DNA of 19,526 nt from an uncultured Bacillota bacterium (GCA_934427095.1 CAKRYM010000009.1:1-19526), one strand, 5' to 3'; counted from the first letter of the stretch, positions 1 to 8,721 are shown. A program made the numbers and translations. Notes: generated by a model not told the origin, from the sequence alone.

Positions 1-36
1 CAGTAGGCCTTTCTACAGGAAACGACACATCCTTTC

Positions 37-65
37 TTGCTTTTTAATAGTAGATTCGGTATAAT
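37..65 (+). promoter_or_regulatory. sigma-A type promoter of coiled-coil gene A
   Basis: A -35 element TTGCTT (37-42) and a perfect -10 TATAAT (60-65) are separated by 17 bases. Transcription would start near 72 and leave a leader of about 80 bases before gene A. No other promoter of this quality is visible upstream of A, so it probably drives A and B together. Confidence 0.75.
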
Positions 66-98
66 AAAATAACGATACGTTTGTGCTGTGATGTAAGA

Positions 99-122
99 AA
101 AATGGATTTATATCTCCATTTT
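99..122 (+). other. leader hairpin upstream of gene A
   Basis: AAAATGGA (99-106) and TCCATTTT (115-122) form an 8-bp stem with an 8-base loop. It lies inside the predicted 5' leader, about 20 bases before the Shine-Dalgarno sequence AGGGAG (141-146). There is no T-run, so it is not a terminator. It could affect translation or mRNA stability; that is inference. Confidence 0.35.
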
Positions 123-153
123 GGCAGGAGAAAATAGATTAGGGAGAAAGCGT

Positions 154-3100
154 ATGGCAAAGGATCAACATTCTGGTGAGAATAAATCCAGCTTTTGGCA
201 GTGGTTAACTGGATGGGCAAAACAAAAAACAGCGGAAATATCTTCTGCCCAGGAATCCCTATCTGCAACGCTGGCCGAGGATTTGACGCCCACGCAAGAA
301 GGGGAGGAGGCCTTGATGCCGACAGATAAGGGAGAAGATGCATCTAGCGCTTTAGCGGAGGATGCTGCTGCTCCATTGGGCGAGCAGTATGCCCTGTTGG
401 TTCTCCCTTCAGAAAAAACTCCTGAACAATTGGCTGAGGAAGAAAAAAGCAAACGGTTAGCCGCCAAGAATGCTTTGATCGAAGCACGGCTGGCGGAAAT
501 TGAGCTGCGTCGGGTAAAAAACGACGCTAACCTTTTGCATGCTCGTCAACGGGTAGATCAGCTGCAAATGCATAGCATGGCCGCTCAACAGGAAGCCACT
601 GCCGCGTTAGCTGCTTTGAATCAAGCAGAAGCAGATTATCAGAAGGCTGCTTCTGAAGCAGAAAGCCATCAGCAGGTGGAAAGTAATTTGCAGAAGGAAT
701 ACGCCGCTCGATTAGCCCAAAACAAAGAGGAAAATAATCGTCGTCTGGCCGAAGCCCAAGAACGGTTAAGTGAACTATCTAGTGCAATTAAGGAGCAACG
801 CCAGGCCATTGCGAAATATGCTGAGCTGATCCGCGCCGCTGAGGAACAGGTAGCGGACGAGGAAGCCAACCTGCGCCGGAAGAACGAGAACGGCGTCAGT
901 AAAGTGCAGCAAATCATGAAAAAAGTGGCGGATATCCGTTCTGAAGCTGATGTGATCCAACGACAGCTTGCCGTCCATGAATCTCGCTTGATTAGTGATC
1001 AGAAAGAATATGAACAGAAACGGGCGGATTTAGCGGAACTGGAAGAACAGCAAAAAGCAGTCCAAAAAGATATGGCTGGGCAACGGCAGCAGGAATCCGA
1101 TCTTCTTGACCAGAAGGAAAGGGAAACAAAGCAGCTGCAAAAGAATGGCGAAGCCCGCCTTGCTCCCGTTGGGCAAACAATTGCTGATTTAAACGTTCGG
1201 TTGGAAGAAAATCGGCAGGCCGAAGCAGAGGCTTTGACAGAAAAAAACAATTGGGAAAAGGCCCTGGAAAAGCTGGAACAGGAAGCAAAGGAAAACCAGA
1301 ACCAGTTGCTCCAGAAAAAGGAAGCACTGCAAAAACAAAGCCTTTCTTTGCAGAAATTGCTGGATGATGGAAATGCTGATTTAGACCAGAAAAAACAGCA
1401 ATATCAGGCTGCACAAAAAGAAGTGGAGAGTGTGGCTGCGGAATTGGTAAAGGTTAATGTCTTAGCCAAAACAGCCAGAGAAAGAGCAAATTTGGCTGCT
1501 GAGGCAGAGGAAGAAGCCCATACCGCCGCGGCAATGGTGGAAAAATTACGGGCAGAAGCTGCAGCGGCAAAAGGAGATAGTGATGATTCTTCCTCTCGTT
1601 TTCTGGGCGAAGCGGAAGCGATTTTGGTGATGACCATTGACAGTGCCAATGCTTTGGTGCAAGAAAAGGTGACCATTGCCCAGGAAGCTGCGGCCCAAGT
1701 CCGTGCTGCTGAGAGTGAGGTTGCGCAAACAGAGCTTTTGTCGCGAAAAGCCAACAAAACTGCAGAAGAAAAACGCATGGTTTGGTTGCATGCGGAAGAA
1801 CATTATATAAGAAATTCTACCAATTGGTCGGCTGAAAAGGCCAATTGTCAGGCTGAGATAGAAAGTTTAGAATTAGACTTTCAGCAAAAACGCCGGCAGA
1901 TGGAAGACCGGTTATCTGCTTGTCGGAAAGCACTGCAAAATGCGGAAAATGATTATCAATCTATTATAGAACGGGTTCAGCAAACAGAAGAATCCATTCA
2001 ACGGGCAGAGGAAAGCATGGCTGCTTTGGCCAATCGGTTGAAAGAGGATGAAACAGAGCTGGAACAAAATTGGGCGGAACGGTTGCAGGATTGCCGGGAA
2101 GCTTTGGCATTGAAAGAAAAACATGCGGAAAGCCTGGAGGAAAGGATAGCCTCCGCTCGCCAAGAAGCAAATGAAACCGCTAAAATACTGGGGGAAAAGT
2201 TGGATAACTTTACCCGGGAAAAAGAACGGTTAAACCAATTGCTGGCAGAAAAGAATGAACAAGCCAGCGCTTTGGAAAATCAGGCCAATGCGGCAGAAAC
2301 AGAATACAAAGGCGTACTGTTCTCTATTCGAGGCAATATCGACCATATTCAGGCTCAGCTACAACAGTACCGTATTGATGAAGAAAAAGCACAGAAAAGA
2401 GCTGAGCAAAAGGAACAGGAATATGGCGAAGCCAGTCAGGCGCTGGAAACCTTGGAATCCACCATTGCTCAAGAGCTGCTGAGCTTAGAGAATGCCCACC
2501 AACAGCAGCTTTCTCCTCTTACTGCTGCTAGCCAGTCTAGTGGAGAGATGGCAAGCCGTTGCAATGAAGAATTAAGTAAAAAACGGACTGCCACTGAGCA
2601 AGCTGTGTTGCAAGCAGCAGATATATTTGCCGCCCGGTTGGAAGCTGCCAACGAAGTGGCCATTGCGCAAGTAAATAATGGGATTTATCTGCTGCAAAGT
2701 AAAGAAATCCTTGTGCAACGGGAAACCGAGGAGAAGGAAGAAATTATGGCCGCTGCGGAACAGGCTTACCAAGCTTTAGAACAAGTGGCCGAACAACTTC
2801 GCGGGGAAGAAGACGAGATTAGCGCTAACGCCGACCGGAAATATCAAGAACAAGATGAGCAGACGGCGGCAGAAATTCAAGCCAAAGAACAGGAACTGCA
2901 AGAAGCAGATTTGGCTGCCGAGCAGATGAATGAGGAAGCGGTTAAGGCCGAAGCACAGATCGAAACCGCGAAAAAACAGATTCAAGAAGCCAAACATAAC
3001 CTTTCCCAAAAGGAAGTAGCGAAAGAAAAGGCTTTGGAAGAAGCTGATGTCGAAGAAAAGGCTTTGACTTCAGCCTATGAAACCGCATTAGCCAAAGAAA

Positions 3101-4869
3101 GCCAAGATTTGCCGGGCTTAGAGGCTGCTTGTGCTGAGGCGATGCGCTTGGCAGAAGAACAGCGCAACGCAACGGAAGAAAGTGAAAACGCTTATGGGCT
3201 GCAGGCAGCTACGGTAGATGAAATGTTGCAGCAGGAAATGGATGCCCCGAAAATGCTTGCAGCTAGCATTGCTCATTTGGATGAAGAGCATCAGGCTTTG
3301 TTAGCAAAAGCACGGGAACAGTTGACGGAAGTACAGCAGCAACAGAAAGATTTGCAATCTGCTTACGCAGCAAGTGCGAAAAAAGCCGAACAGGCTGAAC
3401 AGATCTACCAGCAAAATCAGAAGCATTACGATCAGTTGATGGCAGAACTGGAAAACTGCCGCAAGCAGGCAGAAGAAACATTGGCCAATTTGGATCAGCA
3501 GCTGATTTCCTTGGAACAGGAAGCAAAAACCAAAGAAAACAGCTTCCATCATACTGAGGAAACCTTGATGAATAGCAACACCCTGATTCAGCAGGTGGAA
3601 ACGGCTTATACGGAAGCGCAAATCGCTTATGCTAAGGCCGAATCCGAACTGCGTTCTGCTCGCACAGCAAAAGAAACCGCCGCTGCTTTGGCCAAACAAG
3701 CAGCCAGCGCCAAGGGATCTGTGGATAGCACCATGGCGGATATTTTGTTCCGGGCTTCGGAAGGCTTGCGTAATGCGGTAGATAATGCGGAAGCAGTTAT
3801 TCAGGAGAAGCAAGCTGCCTTTGTGCAGGCTGAACAAAAACGTAGTGCAGCTGCTGAGGACCGGGAACGGGTCTTGGCGAAAATTGCCGAAGCGCCTACC
3901 CGTTTAGAACAAGAGCAAGCGGATTGGTTGGCTGCTTCTGCTGCTTATGCGGAATTTCAGCAAGGATTCCAGGCTAAGAACGATAAGGTGAAGGCAGAAT
4001 TCGCCGAAAAACAGCAGAAATTGCAGGGACAGCTGCAGGCAGCAGAACAAAAGTTAGCCGCCAGTCAGGAGGAAGCTGCCACCTTTGCTGCTAAGGCAGA
4101 GCAGCTTAGCCAGGAACTGATGGCTGTGGCGGTATCCGTAAACCGGGCCAATCAAGACGTACAGACCATAGAGCTGGATCGCGAAGAAGCCATAGAAAGC
4201 GTAAAAGCAGAAGCAGCGGAGAAACAGGAAGCCTTGAAGGAAGCGCGGTTAACCGCACAGGAAATCGCCGCGCAGTTGGAAGAAAATCTCAACAGCCGCC
4301 GAGCTTGGGCAGCGGAAGCAGAGAAAAGAGCTACAGCAAAGCAGGAAGCGTTGGCCGAGGCTCAGGCTGCTTTTGCCAGCTTCCAGCAGGAGCGTACGGC
4401 ACAGTATCAAGGGGATTTAGCGGCTTTGCGTCAGAGAAAACAAGCTGCGGTAGACGAGGCCAATATCGCTAGAGAGGATTTGGCTGCTGCTTTGGCTGAA
4501 GAGGTCCGCTGTGAAGAAGAACAGGCTGCTGTGAAGGAAAAACTTTTGCAAGCCATTTTATTGCGGGATGAACTGACACAGAGTTGCCAAGAACTACGAG
4601 AGAAACGGGAAAAGACACTGAAGGCAGTGGAGGAAGAGAAGTTACGCTCTTTAGGGAAAAAAGCTTTGGAACGCATGACGGCAGAGGAAAAAGCTGCCGC
4701 CGCCCAGGAAGATTTCCAAAAGAAACAAGTACTTTATGGGCAGGCTGCTAGAAAATTGGCGGAAATCCGTTCCAGCATTAAGCTAGCAGAAACCAAACTG
4801 GAGGATACGCGGCGGGAATGTGAAAAAGCGCTTTCCTTAGCCCGGGTAAAAAAAGCTGTATTCCAGTAA
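154..4869 (+). CDS. giant coiled-coil protein A (1571 aa), unknown function
   Basis: Protein A is almost entirely Ala/Glu/Gln/Lys heptad-type helix with few prolines, no Walker A motif, no signal peptide and no membrane span, so it is probably cytoplasmic. The ATG at 154 is chosen because AGGGAG (141-146) lies 7 bases before it; the frame is open to a TTG at 121 without such a site. Residues 1-100 are non-repetitive and include a Trp-rich amphipathic stretch at about 13-25 (F14, W15, W17, W21). Two copies of the module shared with B, C and D start at residues 483 and 1197. Each has AKG 11 residues before it and a Trp 39 residues after its last Lys (W544, W1258). The C-terminus is basic-aromatic (ARVKKAVFQ). 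As one continuous coil it could reach about 230 nm at 0.15 nm per residue. A structural or scaffold role is inferred; an SMC- or Rad50-like role is unlikely without an ATPase head. Confidence 0.9.
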   Translation: MAKDQHSGENKSSFWQWLTGWAKQKTAEISSAQESLSATLAEDLTPTQEGEEALMPTDKGEDASSALAEDAAAPLGEQYALLVLPSEKTPEQLAEEEKSKRLAAKNALIEARLAEIELRRVKNDANLLHARQRVDQLQMHSMAAQQEATAALAALNQAEADYQKAASEAESHQQVESNLQKEYAARLAQNKEENNRRLAEAQERLSELSSAIKEQRQAIAKYAELIRAAEEQVADEEANLRRKNENGVSKVQQIMKKVADIRSEADVIQRQLAVHESRLISDQKEYEQKRADLAELEEQQKAVQKDMAGQRQQESDLLDQKERETKQLQKNGEARLAPVGQTIADLNVRLEENRQAEAEALTEKNNWEKALEKLEQEAKENQNQLLQKKEALQKQSLSLQKLLDDGNADLDQKKQQYQAAQKEVESVAAELVKVNVLAKTARERANLAAEAEEEAHTAAAMVEKLRAEAAAAKGDSDDSSSRFLGEAEAILVMTIDSANALVQEKVTIAQEAAAQVRAAESEVAQTELLSRKANKTAEEKRMVWLHAEEHYIRNSTNWSAEKANCQAEIESLELDFQQKRRQMEDRLSACRKALQNAENDYQSIIERVQQTEESIQRAEESMAALANRLKEDETELEQNWAERLQDCREALALKEKHAESLEERIASARQEANETAKILGEKLDNFTREKERLNQLLAEKNEQASALENQANAAETEYKGVLFSIRGNIDHIQAQLQQYRIDEEKAQKRAEQKEQEYGEASQALETLESTIAQELLSLENAHQQQLSPLTAASQSSGEMASRCNEELSKKRTATEQAVLQAADIFAARLEAANEVAIAQVNNGIYLLQSKEILVQRETEEKEEIMAAAEQAYQALEQVAEQLRGEEDEISANADRKYQEQDEQTAAEIQAKEQELQEADLAAEQMNEEAVKAEAQIETAKKQIQEAKHNLSQKEVAKEKALEEADVEEKALTSAYETALAKESQDLPGLEAACAEAMRLAEEQRNATEESENAYGLQAATVDEMLQQEMDAPKMLAASIAHLDEEHQALLAKAREQLTEVQQQQKDLQSAYAASAKKAEQAEQIYQQNQKHYDQLMAELENCRKQAEETLANLDQQLISLEQEAKTKENSFHHTEETLMNSNTLIQQVETAYTEAQIAYAKAESELRSARTAKETAAALAKQAASAKGSVDSTMADILFRASEGLRNAVDNAEAVIQEKQAAFVQAEQKRSAAAEDRERVLAKIAEAPTRLEQEQADWLAASAAYAEFQQGFQAKNDKVKAEFAEKQQKLQGQLQAAEQKLAASQEEAATFAAKAEQLSQELMAVAVSVNRANQDVQTIELDREEAIESVKAEAAEKQEALKEARLTAQEIAAQLEENLNSRRAWAAEAEKRATAKQEALAEAQAAFASFQQERTAQYQGDLAALRQRKQAAVDEANIAREDLAAALAEEVRCEEEQAAVKEKLLQAILLRDELTQSCQELREKREKTLKAVEEEKLRSLGKKALERMTAEEKAAAAQEDFQKKQVLYGQAARKLAEIRSSIKLAETKLEDTRRECEKALSLARVKKAVFQ
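1600..1668 (+). other. shared 23-residue module, copy A1
   Basis: Residues 483-505 of protein A begin FLGEAEAIL and end VQEK. Ala is at position 5, Leu at 9, Ala at 16 and Lys at 23. The module is preceded by the Ser/Asp break AKGDSDDSSSR and followed by W544, 39 residues after the Lys. Confidence 0.6.
3742..3810 (+). other. shared 23-residue module, copy A2
   Basis: Residues 1197-1219 of protein A begin ILFRASEGL and end IQEK, aligning without gaps to copy A1. AKG stands at the same -11 to -9 positions and W1258 is again 39 residues after the Lys. Confidence 0.6.
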
Positions 4870-4901
4870 ACTGGGTCGCTAGTTGAAAAGGGATTGACAG
4901 A

Positions 4902-4943
4902 TCGGAAGGAGCTTCCGAGATGATTAAACCTCTGCAAAGAGGT
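4902..4943 (+). other. two adjacent hairpins between genes A and B
   Basis: Hairpin 1 is TCGGAAG (4902-4908), loop GAG, CTTCCGA (4912-4918). Hairpin 2 is ACCTCT (4928-4933), a GCAA loop of the GNRA type, AGAGGT (4938-4943). Neither has a T-run, so they are not classical terminators. They lie just before the ribosome binding site of B in a 94-base gap and may stabilise a processed B transcript. A TTGACA at 4894-4899 has no convincing -10 partner. Confidence 0.45.
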
Positions 4944-4963
4944 GCGTATATGAGGACAAACCT

Positions 4964-7942
4964 ATGGACAATATCATGGACACAACGCAAATCCTGGAAA
5001 AATCCAGATCCGTTGTGGATTCTCTAGCTGAACAGGGAAACAACGGCATTCAGGAGGCAGTTACTTTAGCAGAACAGCAGGCGCATCTTTGCGCTCAGGA
5101 ATGGCGTCAAGCCACAAAAGCTGTGGAGCTTACTGCCAAACAGGAAAAGAGCGTACAGGACGCACGATTAGCTGGGGAAGAGAAGCTTGCTTTAGTGTTA
5201 GCAGAAGAAGCTGATGCCAAATCAGCAGAGGATATCGTGCGCCGTATGGTGGAAGACGCTTGCCGGCTCAAAACCGATGCCAATAAAGGCACAGCAGAGA
5301 TTATGGGTAAAGCGGAAATGGTGTTAGGCGATACGTTACGTGATGCAGAAGCCTTCCATTTGCAGAAAATTGCCCAACGGGAAGAAGTAGAAGCCGCAAT
5401 GTCCAGGCTTTATGCTACGGAAAAATCTGTTCGCTACACCATGGCGAAAGCGCAGCGAAATGAAGGCGAAAAATTGCTGGCAAAAATGATTGCGGAAAAA
5501 CAGCTTTCCATTTCCATTGCAGAAACGGATGTGGTGAAGCTACGCAATCAGCAAGAAGCATTGAATCAGCAACGTGATACCCGACAGGAAACCTTAAAAG
5601 GTTTGGATCGGGATATCGATACCATGGCAGATAAAATTCGCGAGCTGGAACTTGCCTGTGATGAGGCGGAAAATCGTCATACCCAACGGCAAAAAAGTTG
5701 TCAGGGCGATTATGATTTGGTTTTCCGACAGCTGGATGATACCATGCATCAGCTGAGTTACCGCAGAGAAACCTTGGAAGAAAAATTAGGCTCAGCTCAG
5801 GCAAAAGTAAAGACTGCAGATGCGGATAATCAGGCTGCGACAACAGCCTTACAGGAGTTGCGCCAGGAAACAGAGGATACCCTTGCTGCTGCACAGGCGG
5901 AACAGGAAAAAGAAACCGCCACACTGGAAAAAGACCAGGCAGAAGCAGATGCAAATCGGGAACAGATGATTCTGGCCAGGGAAGAAGCTGCACAGCGTCG
6001 GCTGGAAGCGGAAGCGGAACAAGCACGCCTGCAGGCCTTGGTGGATGATTTTGCGGAAAAAGCGCAGGAGGCCTTGGCAGAGGAAGAGTCGGCCAAAGAA
6101 GCAGTGGAAACCACTAATCGATTGGCAGAAAATGCTACGCAGATTCGGGATCCCTTTAGCTCCTCTTTCAGCAGCGAGAGTTCCAAAGTCCTTTCCCATG
6201 CCCAAGAAGTCCTGCTGGAAGCGGCTGCCTCGGCCAAACAGCTGATGGAAGAAAAAGGCGCCGTCCGTCTGGCCGCAGAAAAAGAACAAGAAAAGCAGAC
6301 GGAAAATCTGAATCAAGCCATTGCTGTTTTGGAAGAGCGGCAACAGGAGTTGGAGGCCGCTCATCAGCGGGAAGCGGACGCAGAGCAGGCTTGGCAAGAT
6401 GCTTGTGAAATGCTGACTAAGCGCTGCCAGGAAATGACCGCGCATTATGAAGAATTGAAAGAGCATTACGCAGGCTTGTGCAAAGAATCAGAAGCTCGCA
6501 ATGCCCAGACCCAAGAGTTGCTGGAAAAGGCGATTCAGGCCCGGGACGAAATCGAGCAAGATTTGTCCGCAGTGAAAGAAAAAATGGAAGGGAATGAAGC
6601 CGAGCGTAAGCAAGCCCAGGAGGAAATGGCTGAAAAGTTGGCCAAACTCCAGGACAAAGCTGACGAAGAATTAAACGGGTTCAGAACCAATCTTACCAAG
6701 GTGCAGCAAGAAAAAACCACTTTGGACAGCCAAAAAGAGCAGCTTACCGCGGAGCTTTCTGCTGTGGTAGGGGAATTAACCACTTTGGCTGAACAGATCT
6801 TGGCCGCCAATACTACGGTAGATGATCTAATTCAGCAGGGCATGAATGAAATTAGCTCCATGAAGGAAGAAGTGAAAAAACTTCTTGCTGCTGAAGAAGA
6901 AGCACGTCTTTCTGCTGGCGAAGCTATTGCGCAAATTAATGCCGCGGCTTCTTTAGGGGATCAGTTAGCCAATAATATTTATCCGGAAAACATAGAACCT
7001 CTCGCAGAACAAGAGGAAGAGCCTGAATCCGCAGCCGATTTGGTTGAACCTGCTGAAAGCGCTGCTTGGGAAAGCCTAGAAGAACAAGACTTTTCGATAG
7101 ATGCAGGCTGCTTTGACGCCATTGAACCAATTTCTACGGAAGAAGAAGCTGCTGAAAGCGATATCTTCCTGGAAACAGAAGAATGCGCCCCTCAACCCCA
7201 AGAAGCAGCTGAAGTGGATGAAGAAGCAGTTCGTATGGTTGAAGAAAACGAACCGAAATCCTTGGCAGATTATATGGCGGCTATTGCTAAGTTGGAAGCA
7301 GAAGTGGGCCAGCAGAAAAGAGAGCAGCCTGAAACAGAAGAGGTTGAGCCGGAAATTGCTCAACCGGAAGAAGTTGTAGCGGCTGAATCTCCGTCCCAAT
7401 GCCAAGAAAATTCTGCTAGCCAGAGTGATGATGCTTGTCCTGGGCAAGAGGAAGAGATAGTAGAGACCGAAGAAGAGGTTTCTAGCCCAGAATCTTCCGC
7501 AGAACAAAAAGAAGCGGCTGCTGAGACTCCACTACAAGCTGAGGATGAAGTAATCCGTGCTATTTGGGGAGATCAACCCATGACCGCTGAAGATCGGGAA
7601 TACACCAAGCATTTACAAACCCTTAGCGATGCTTTATTAGAAAATACCGCAGCCATTGCAGCGTTGAATGCTTCGGTAAGCGCAACAGCTTGGCATTCCA
7701 ACTTGGATATGGGAGAGTCTACTCCTGCAGAAACAGCAGCTGCTGGGCAAGAAGAAAAGGACCAAGCCGATGTGGAGCTGGATATCCCGGATCTCTTAGG
7801 TGGTCAGGAAATGGGCGGTCAGGGGCTAGATACACCATATATTAGCGACGCTAAAATGGAAACAACCCCTGAGCCGGAAATAGAAGAACCAAAAGCAGAG
7901 GAAGAACCACCCAAAAAGAAACGGAGATTCTCATTCTTTTAA
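4964..7942 (+). CDS. long coiled-coil protein B (992 aa) with acidic tail region
   Basis: Protein B is helical and coiled-coil-like from about residue 10 to 680, then has an acidic Pro/Glu-rich, probably disordered region (about 690-980), and ends in a short basic-aromatic tail KKKRRFSFF. Two shared modules start at residues 113 and 409. The second follows a Ser-rich break (about 397-407) and is followed by W477, 46 residues after its Lys. The start at 4964 has GAGGA (4952-4956) at 7-bp spacing. It follows A by 94 bases on the same strand, so an A-B operon is likely. No signal peptide, membrane span or nucleotide-binding motif is visible. Architecture and module positions match protein C, so B and C look like paralogues. 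Function is unknown; a scaffold or filament subunit is inferred. Confidence 0.9.
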   Translation: MDNIMDTTQILEKSRSVVDSLAEQGNNGIQEAVTLAEQQAHLCAQEWRQATKAVELTAKQEKSVQDARLAGEEKLALVLAEEADAKSAEDIVRRMVEDACRLKTDANKGTAEIMGKAEMVLGDTLRDAEAFHLQKIAQREEVEAAMSRLYATEKSVRYTMAKAQRNEGEKLLAKMIAEKQLSISIAETDVVKLRNQQEALNQQRDTRQETLKGLDRDIDTMADKIRELELACDEAENRHTQRQKSCQGDYDLVFRQLDDTMHQLSYRRETLEEKLGSAQAKVKTADADNQAATTALQELRQETEDTLAAAQAEQEKETATLEKDQAEADANREQMILAREEAAQRRLEAEAEQARLQALVDDFAEKAQEALAEEESAKEAVETTNRLAENATQIRDPFSSSFSSESSKVLSHAQEVLLEAAASAKQLMEEKGAVRLAAEKEQEKQTENLNQAIAVLEERQQELEAAHQREADAEQAWQDACEMLTKRCQEMTAHYEELKEHYAGLCKESEARNAQTQELLEKAIQARDEIEQDLSAVKEKMEGNEAERKQAQEEMAEKLAKLQDKADEELNGFRTNLTKVQQEKTTLDSQKEQLTAELSAVVGELTTLAEQILAANTTVDDLIQQGMNEISSMKEEVKKLLAAEEEARLSAGEAIAQINAAASLGDQLANNIYPENIEPLAEQEEEPESAADLVEPAESAAWESLEEQDFSIDAGCFDAIEPISTEEEAAESDIFLETEECAPQPQEAAEVDEEAVRMVEENEPKSLADYMAAIAKLEAEVGQQKREQPETEEVEPEIAQPEEVVAAESPSQCQENSASQSDDACPGQEEEIVETEEEVSSPESSAEQKEAAAETPLQAEDEVIRAIWGDQPMTAEDREYTKHLQTLSDALLENTAAIAALNASVSATAWHSNLDMGESTPAETAAAGQEEKDQADVELDIPDLLGGQEMGGQGLDTPYISDAKMETTPEPEIEEPKAEEEPPKKKRRFSFF
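5300..5368 (+). other. shared 23-residue module, copy B1
   Basis: Residues 113-135 of B begin IMGKAEMVL and end HLQK, with Ala 5, Leu 9, Ala 16 and Lys 23. It starts at the same residue number (113) as the first module of protein C. Confidence 0.55.
6188..6256 (+). other. shared 23-residue module, copy B2
   Basis: Residues 409-431 of B begin VLSHAQEVL and end MEEK, closely matching VLSNAEQVL in protein C. It is preceded by a Ser-rich segment (FSSSFSSESSK) and followed by W477 at +46 from the Lys. Confidence 0.6.
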
Positions 7943-7949
7943 AAATAGA

Positions 7950-7978
7950 TTGACAACAACCTGGATTTGTGATAACAT
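7950..7978 (+). promoter_or_regulatory. promoter of rplU-rpmA
   Basis: A perfect -35 TTGACA (7950-7955), a 17-base spacer and a -10 TAACAT (7973-7978) with an extended TG two bases upstream. It begins only 7 bases after the stop codon of gene B. No terminator hairpin separates B from rplU, so read-through from the coiled-coil operon is also possible. Confidence 0.7.
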
Positions 7979-7984
7979 TTTTAT

Positions 7985-8054
7985 GTTGCCTATCCGCACC
8001 GAGAAGGCCAAAAGTTCGCAATTGCGGCGCCTTAACCGGGCGAGACTACCAGAA
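7985..8054 (+). ncRNA. probable ribosomal protein L21 leader
   Basis: The transcribed leader of rplU can form AAGGC (8004-8008) paired with GCCTT (8029-8033), enclosing an inner CGC-AATT-GCG hairpin (8017-8026). It is followed by the single-stranded stretch GAGACTACCAGA just before the ribosome binding site. A structured L21 autoregulatory leader is known in Firmicutes and this arrangement resembles it. The assignment comes from position and resemblance, not from a covariance model. Confidence 0.5.
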
Positions 8055-8068
8055 GAGGAGGTGCAACT

Positions 8069-8380
8069 ATGTTCGCGATCATTGAATCCGGTGGTAAACA
8101 GTACAAAGTCGCTGAAGGCGATGTGATTCGTGTTGAACTGTTGGATGCAGAAGCAGAAAGCTCCATTTCCATTGATAAGGTCTTAGCTATTTTTGATGGG
8201 GATAAGCTCACTGCTGGTAAGCCTTATGTGGAAGGCGCATCCGTAAAATGCAAAGTACTGGAACATGGCAAGGCCAAGAAGGTCGTTGTTTTCCATTACA
8301 AACCGAAGAAAAATATCCGCAAGAAGGCCGGCCATCGTCAGCCTTTTACCAAATTGCAGATTGAATCTATTGCTCACTGA
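8069..8380 (+). CDS. rplU: 50S ribosomal protein L21
   Basis: The 103-residue product is the normal L21 length. It starts with the family signature MFAIIESGGKQYKV and ends with the conserved KPKKNIRKKAGHRQPFTKL region that contacts 23S rRNA in the 50S subunit. The ATG at 8069 has a strong GAGGAGGTG ribosome binding site (about 8055-8063). rpmA follows after 45 bases. The prp (ysxB) protease gene that usually lies between rplU and rpmA in Firmicutes is absent; the gap is far too small for it. Expression is probably controlled by the upstream promoter and leader. Confidence 0.97.
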   Translation: MFAIIESGGKQYKVAEGDVIRVELLDAEAESSISIDKVLAIFDGDKLTAGKPYVEGASVKCKVLEHGKAKKVVVFHYKPKKNIRKKAGHRQPFTKLQIESIAH

Positions 8381-8425
8381 TTTTTATCGTGAGTTTTACC
8401 AATTCCCCATAAAGGAGGGACATCC

Positions 8426-8680
8426 ATGGCTCATAAAAAAGCAGGCGGTAGTTCCCGTAACGGCCGTGACTCTGCTGCGCAGCGTTTGGGGCTGAAAGTC
8501 GGTGACGGCCAGCAGGTTCATGCTGGTAGTATCCTTGTTCGCCAGCGCGGCACCAAGTACCATCCGGGCAATAATGTCGGTCTTGGTAAAGACGATACCT
8601 TGTTCGCAATGGTCACTGGTAAAGTCAAATTTGAACGGAAAGACCGGGAAAGAAAGCAAGTTAGCGTTTACGAAAACTAA
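8426..8680 (+). CDS. rpmA: 50S ribosomal protein L27
   Basis: The 84-residue product carries the L27 core (AHKKAGGSSRNGRDSAAQRL, then GSILVRQRGTKYHPGNNVG). The flexible N-terminus reaches the peptidyl-transferase centre. AAAGGAGGG (8411-8419) precedes the ATG at 8426 by 6 bases. The protein starts directly at MAHKK, without the hydrophobic N-terminal extension that many Firmicutes make and that Prp removes. This agrees with the absence of prp in the rplU-rpmA gap. A strong terminator follows immediately, so the rplU-rpmA transcript ends here and not in obgE as is common elsewhere. Confidence 0.97.
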   Translation: MAHKKAGGSSRNGRDSAAQRLGLKVGDGQQVHAGSILVRQRGTKYHPGNNVGLGKDDTLFAMVTGKVKFERKDRERKQVSVYEN

Positions 8681-8687
8681 ATGTTTT

Positions 8688-8716
8688 ACCGCAGCCGAAA
8701 AGGCTGCGGTTTTTTT
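8688..8716 (+). terminator. rho-independent terminator of rplU-rpmA
   Basis: ACCGCAGCC (8688-8696), loop GAAAA, GGCTGCGGT (8702-8710) and a run of seven Ts (8710-8716). The 9-bp GC-rich stem starts 8 bases after the rpmA stop codon. Confidence 0.92.
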
Positions 8717-8721
8717 ATGCA

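Noticed and set aside
154..4869. SMC, Rad50 or MukB-like chromosome protein
   Set aside because: The coiled coil is long, but no Walker A or signature motif or globular head is visible in A or in the other cluster proteins.
4894..4924. Promoter for gene B from TTGACA at 4894
   Set aside because: No acceptable -10 lies at 16-18 bases; the best match (GATGAT at 19 bases) is weak and falls between hairpins.
5415..6466. Long minus-strand open frames (about 200 codons) inside gene B, and similar ones inside gene A near 3301-3837
   Set aside because: They are antisense to continuous coiled-coil coding sequence, encode Phe/Leu- and Arg/Pro-rich products typical of reversed Glu/Gln codons, and lack plausible starts. 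They are shadows.
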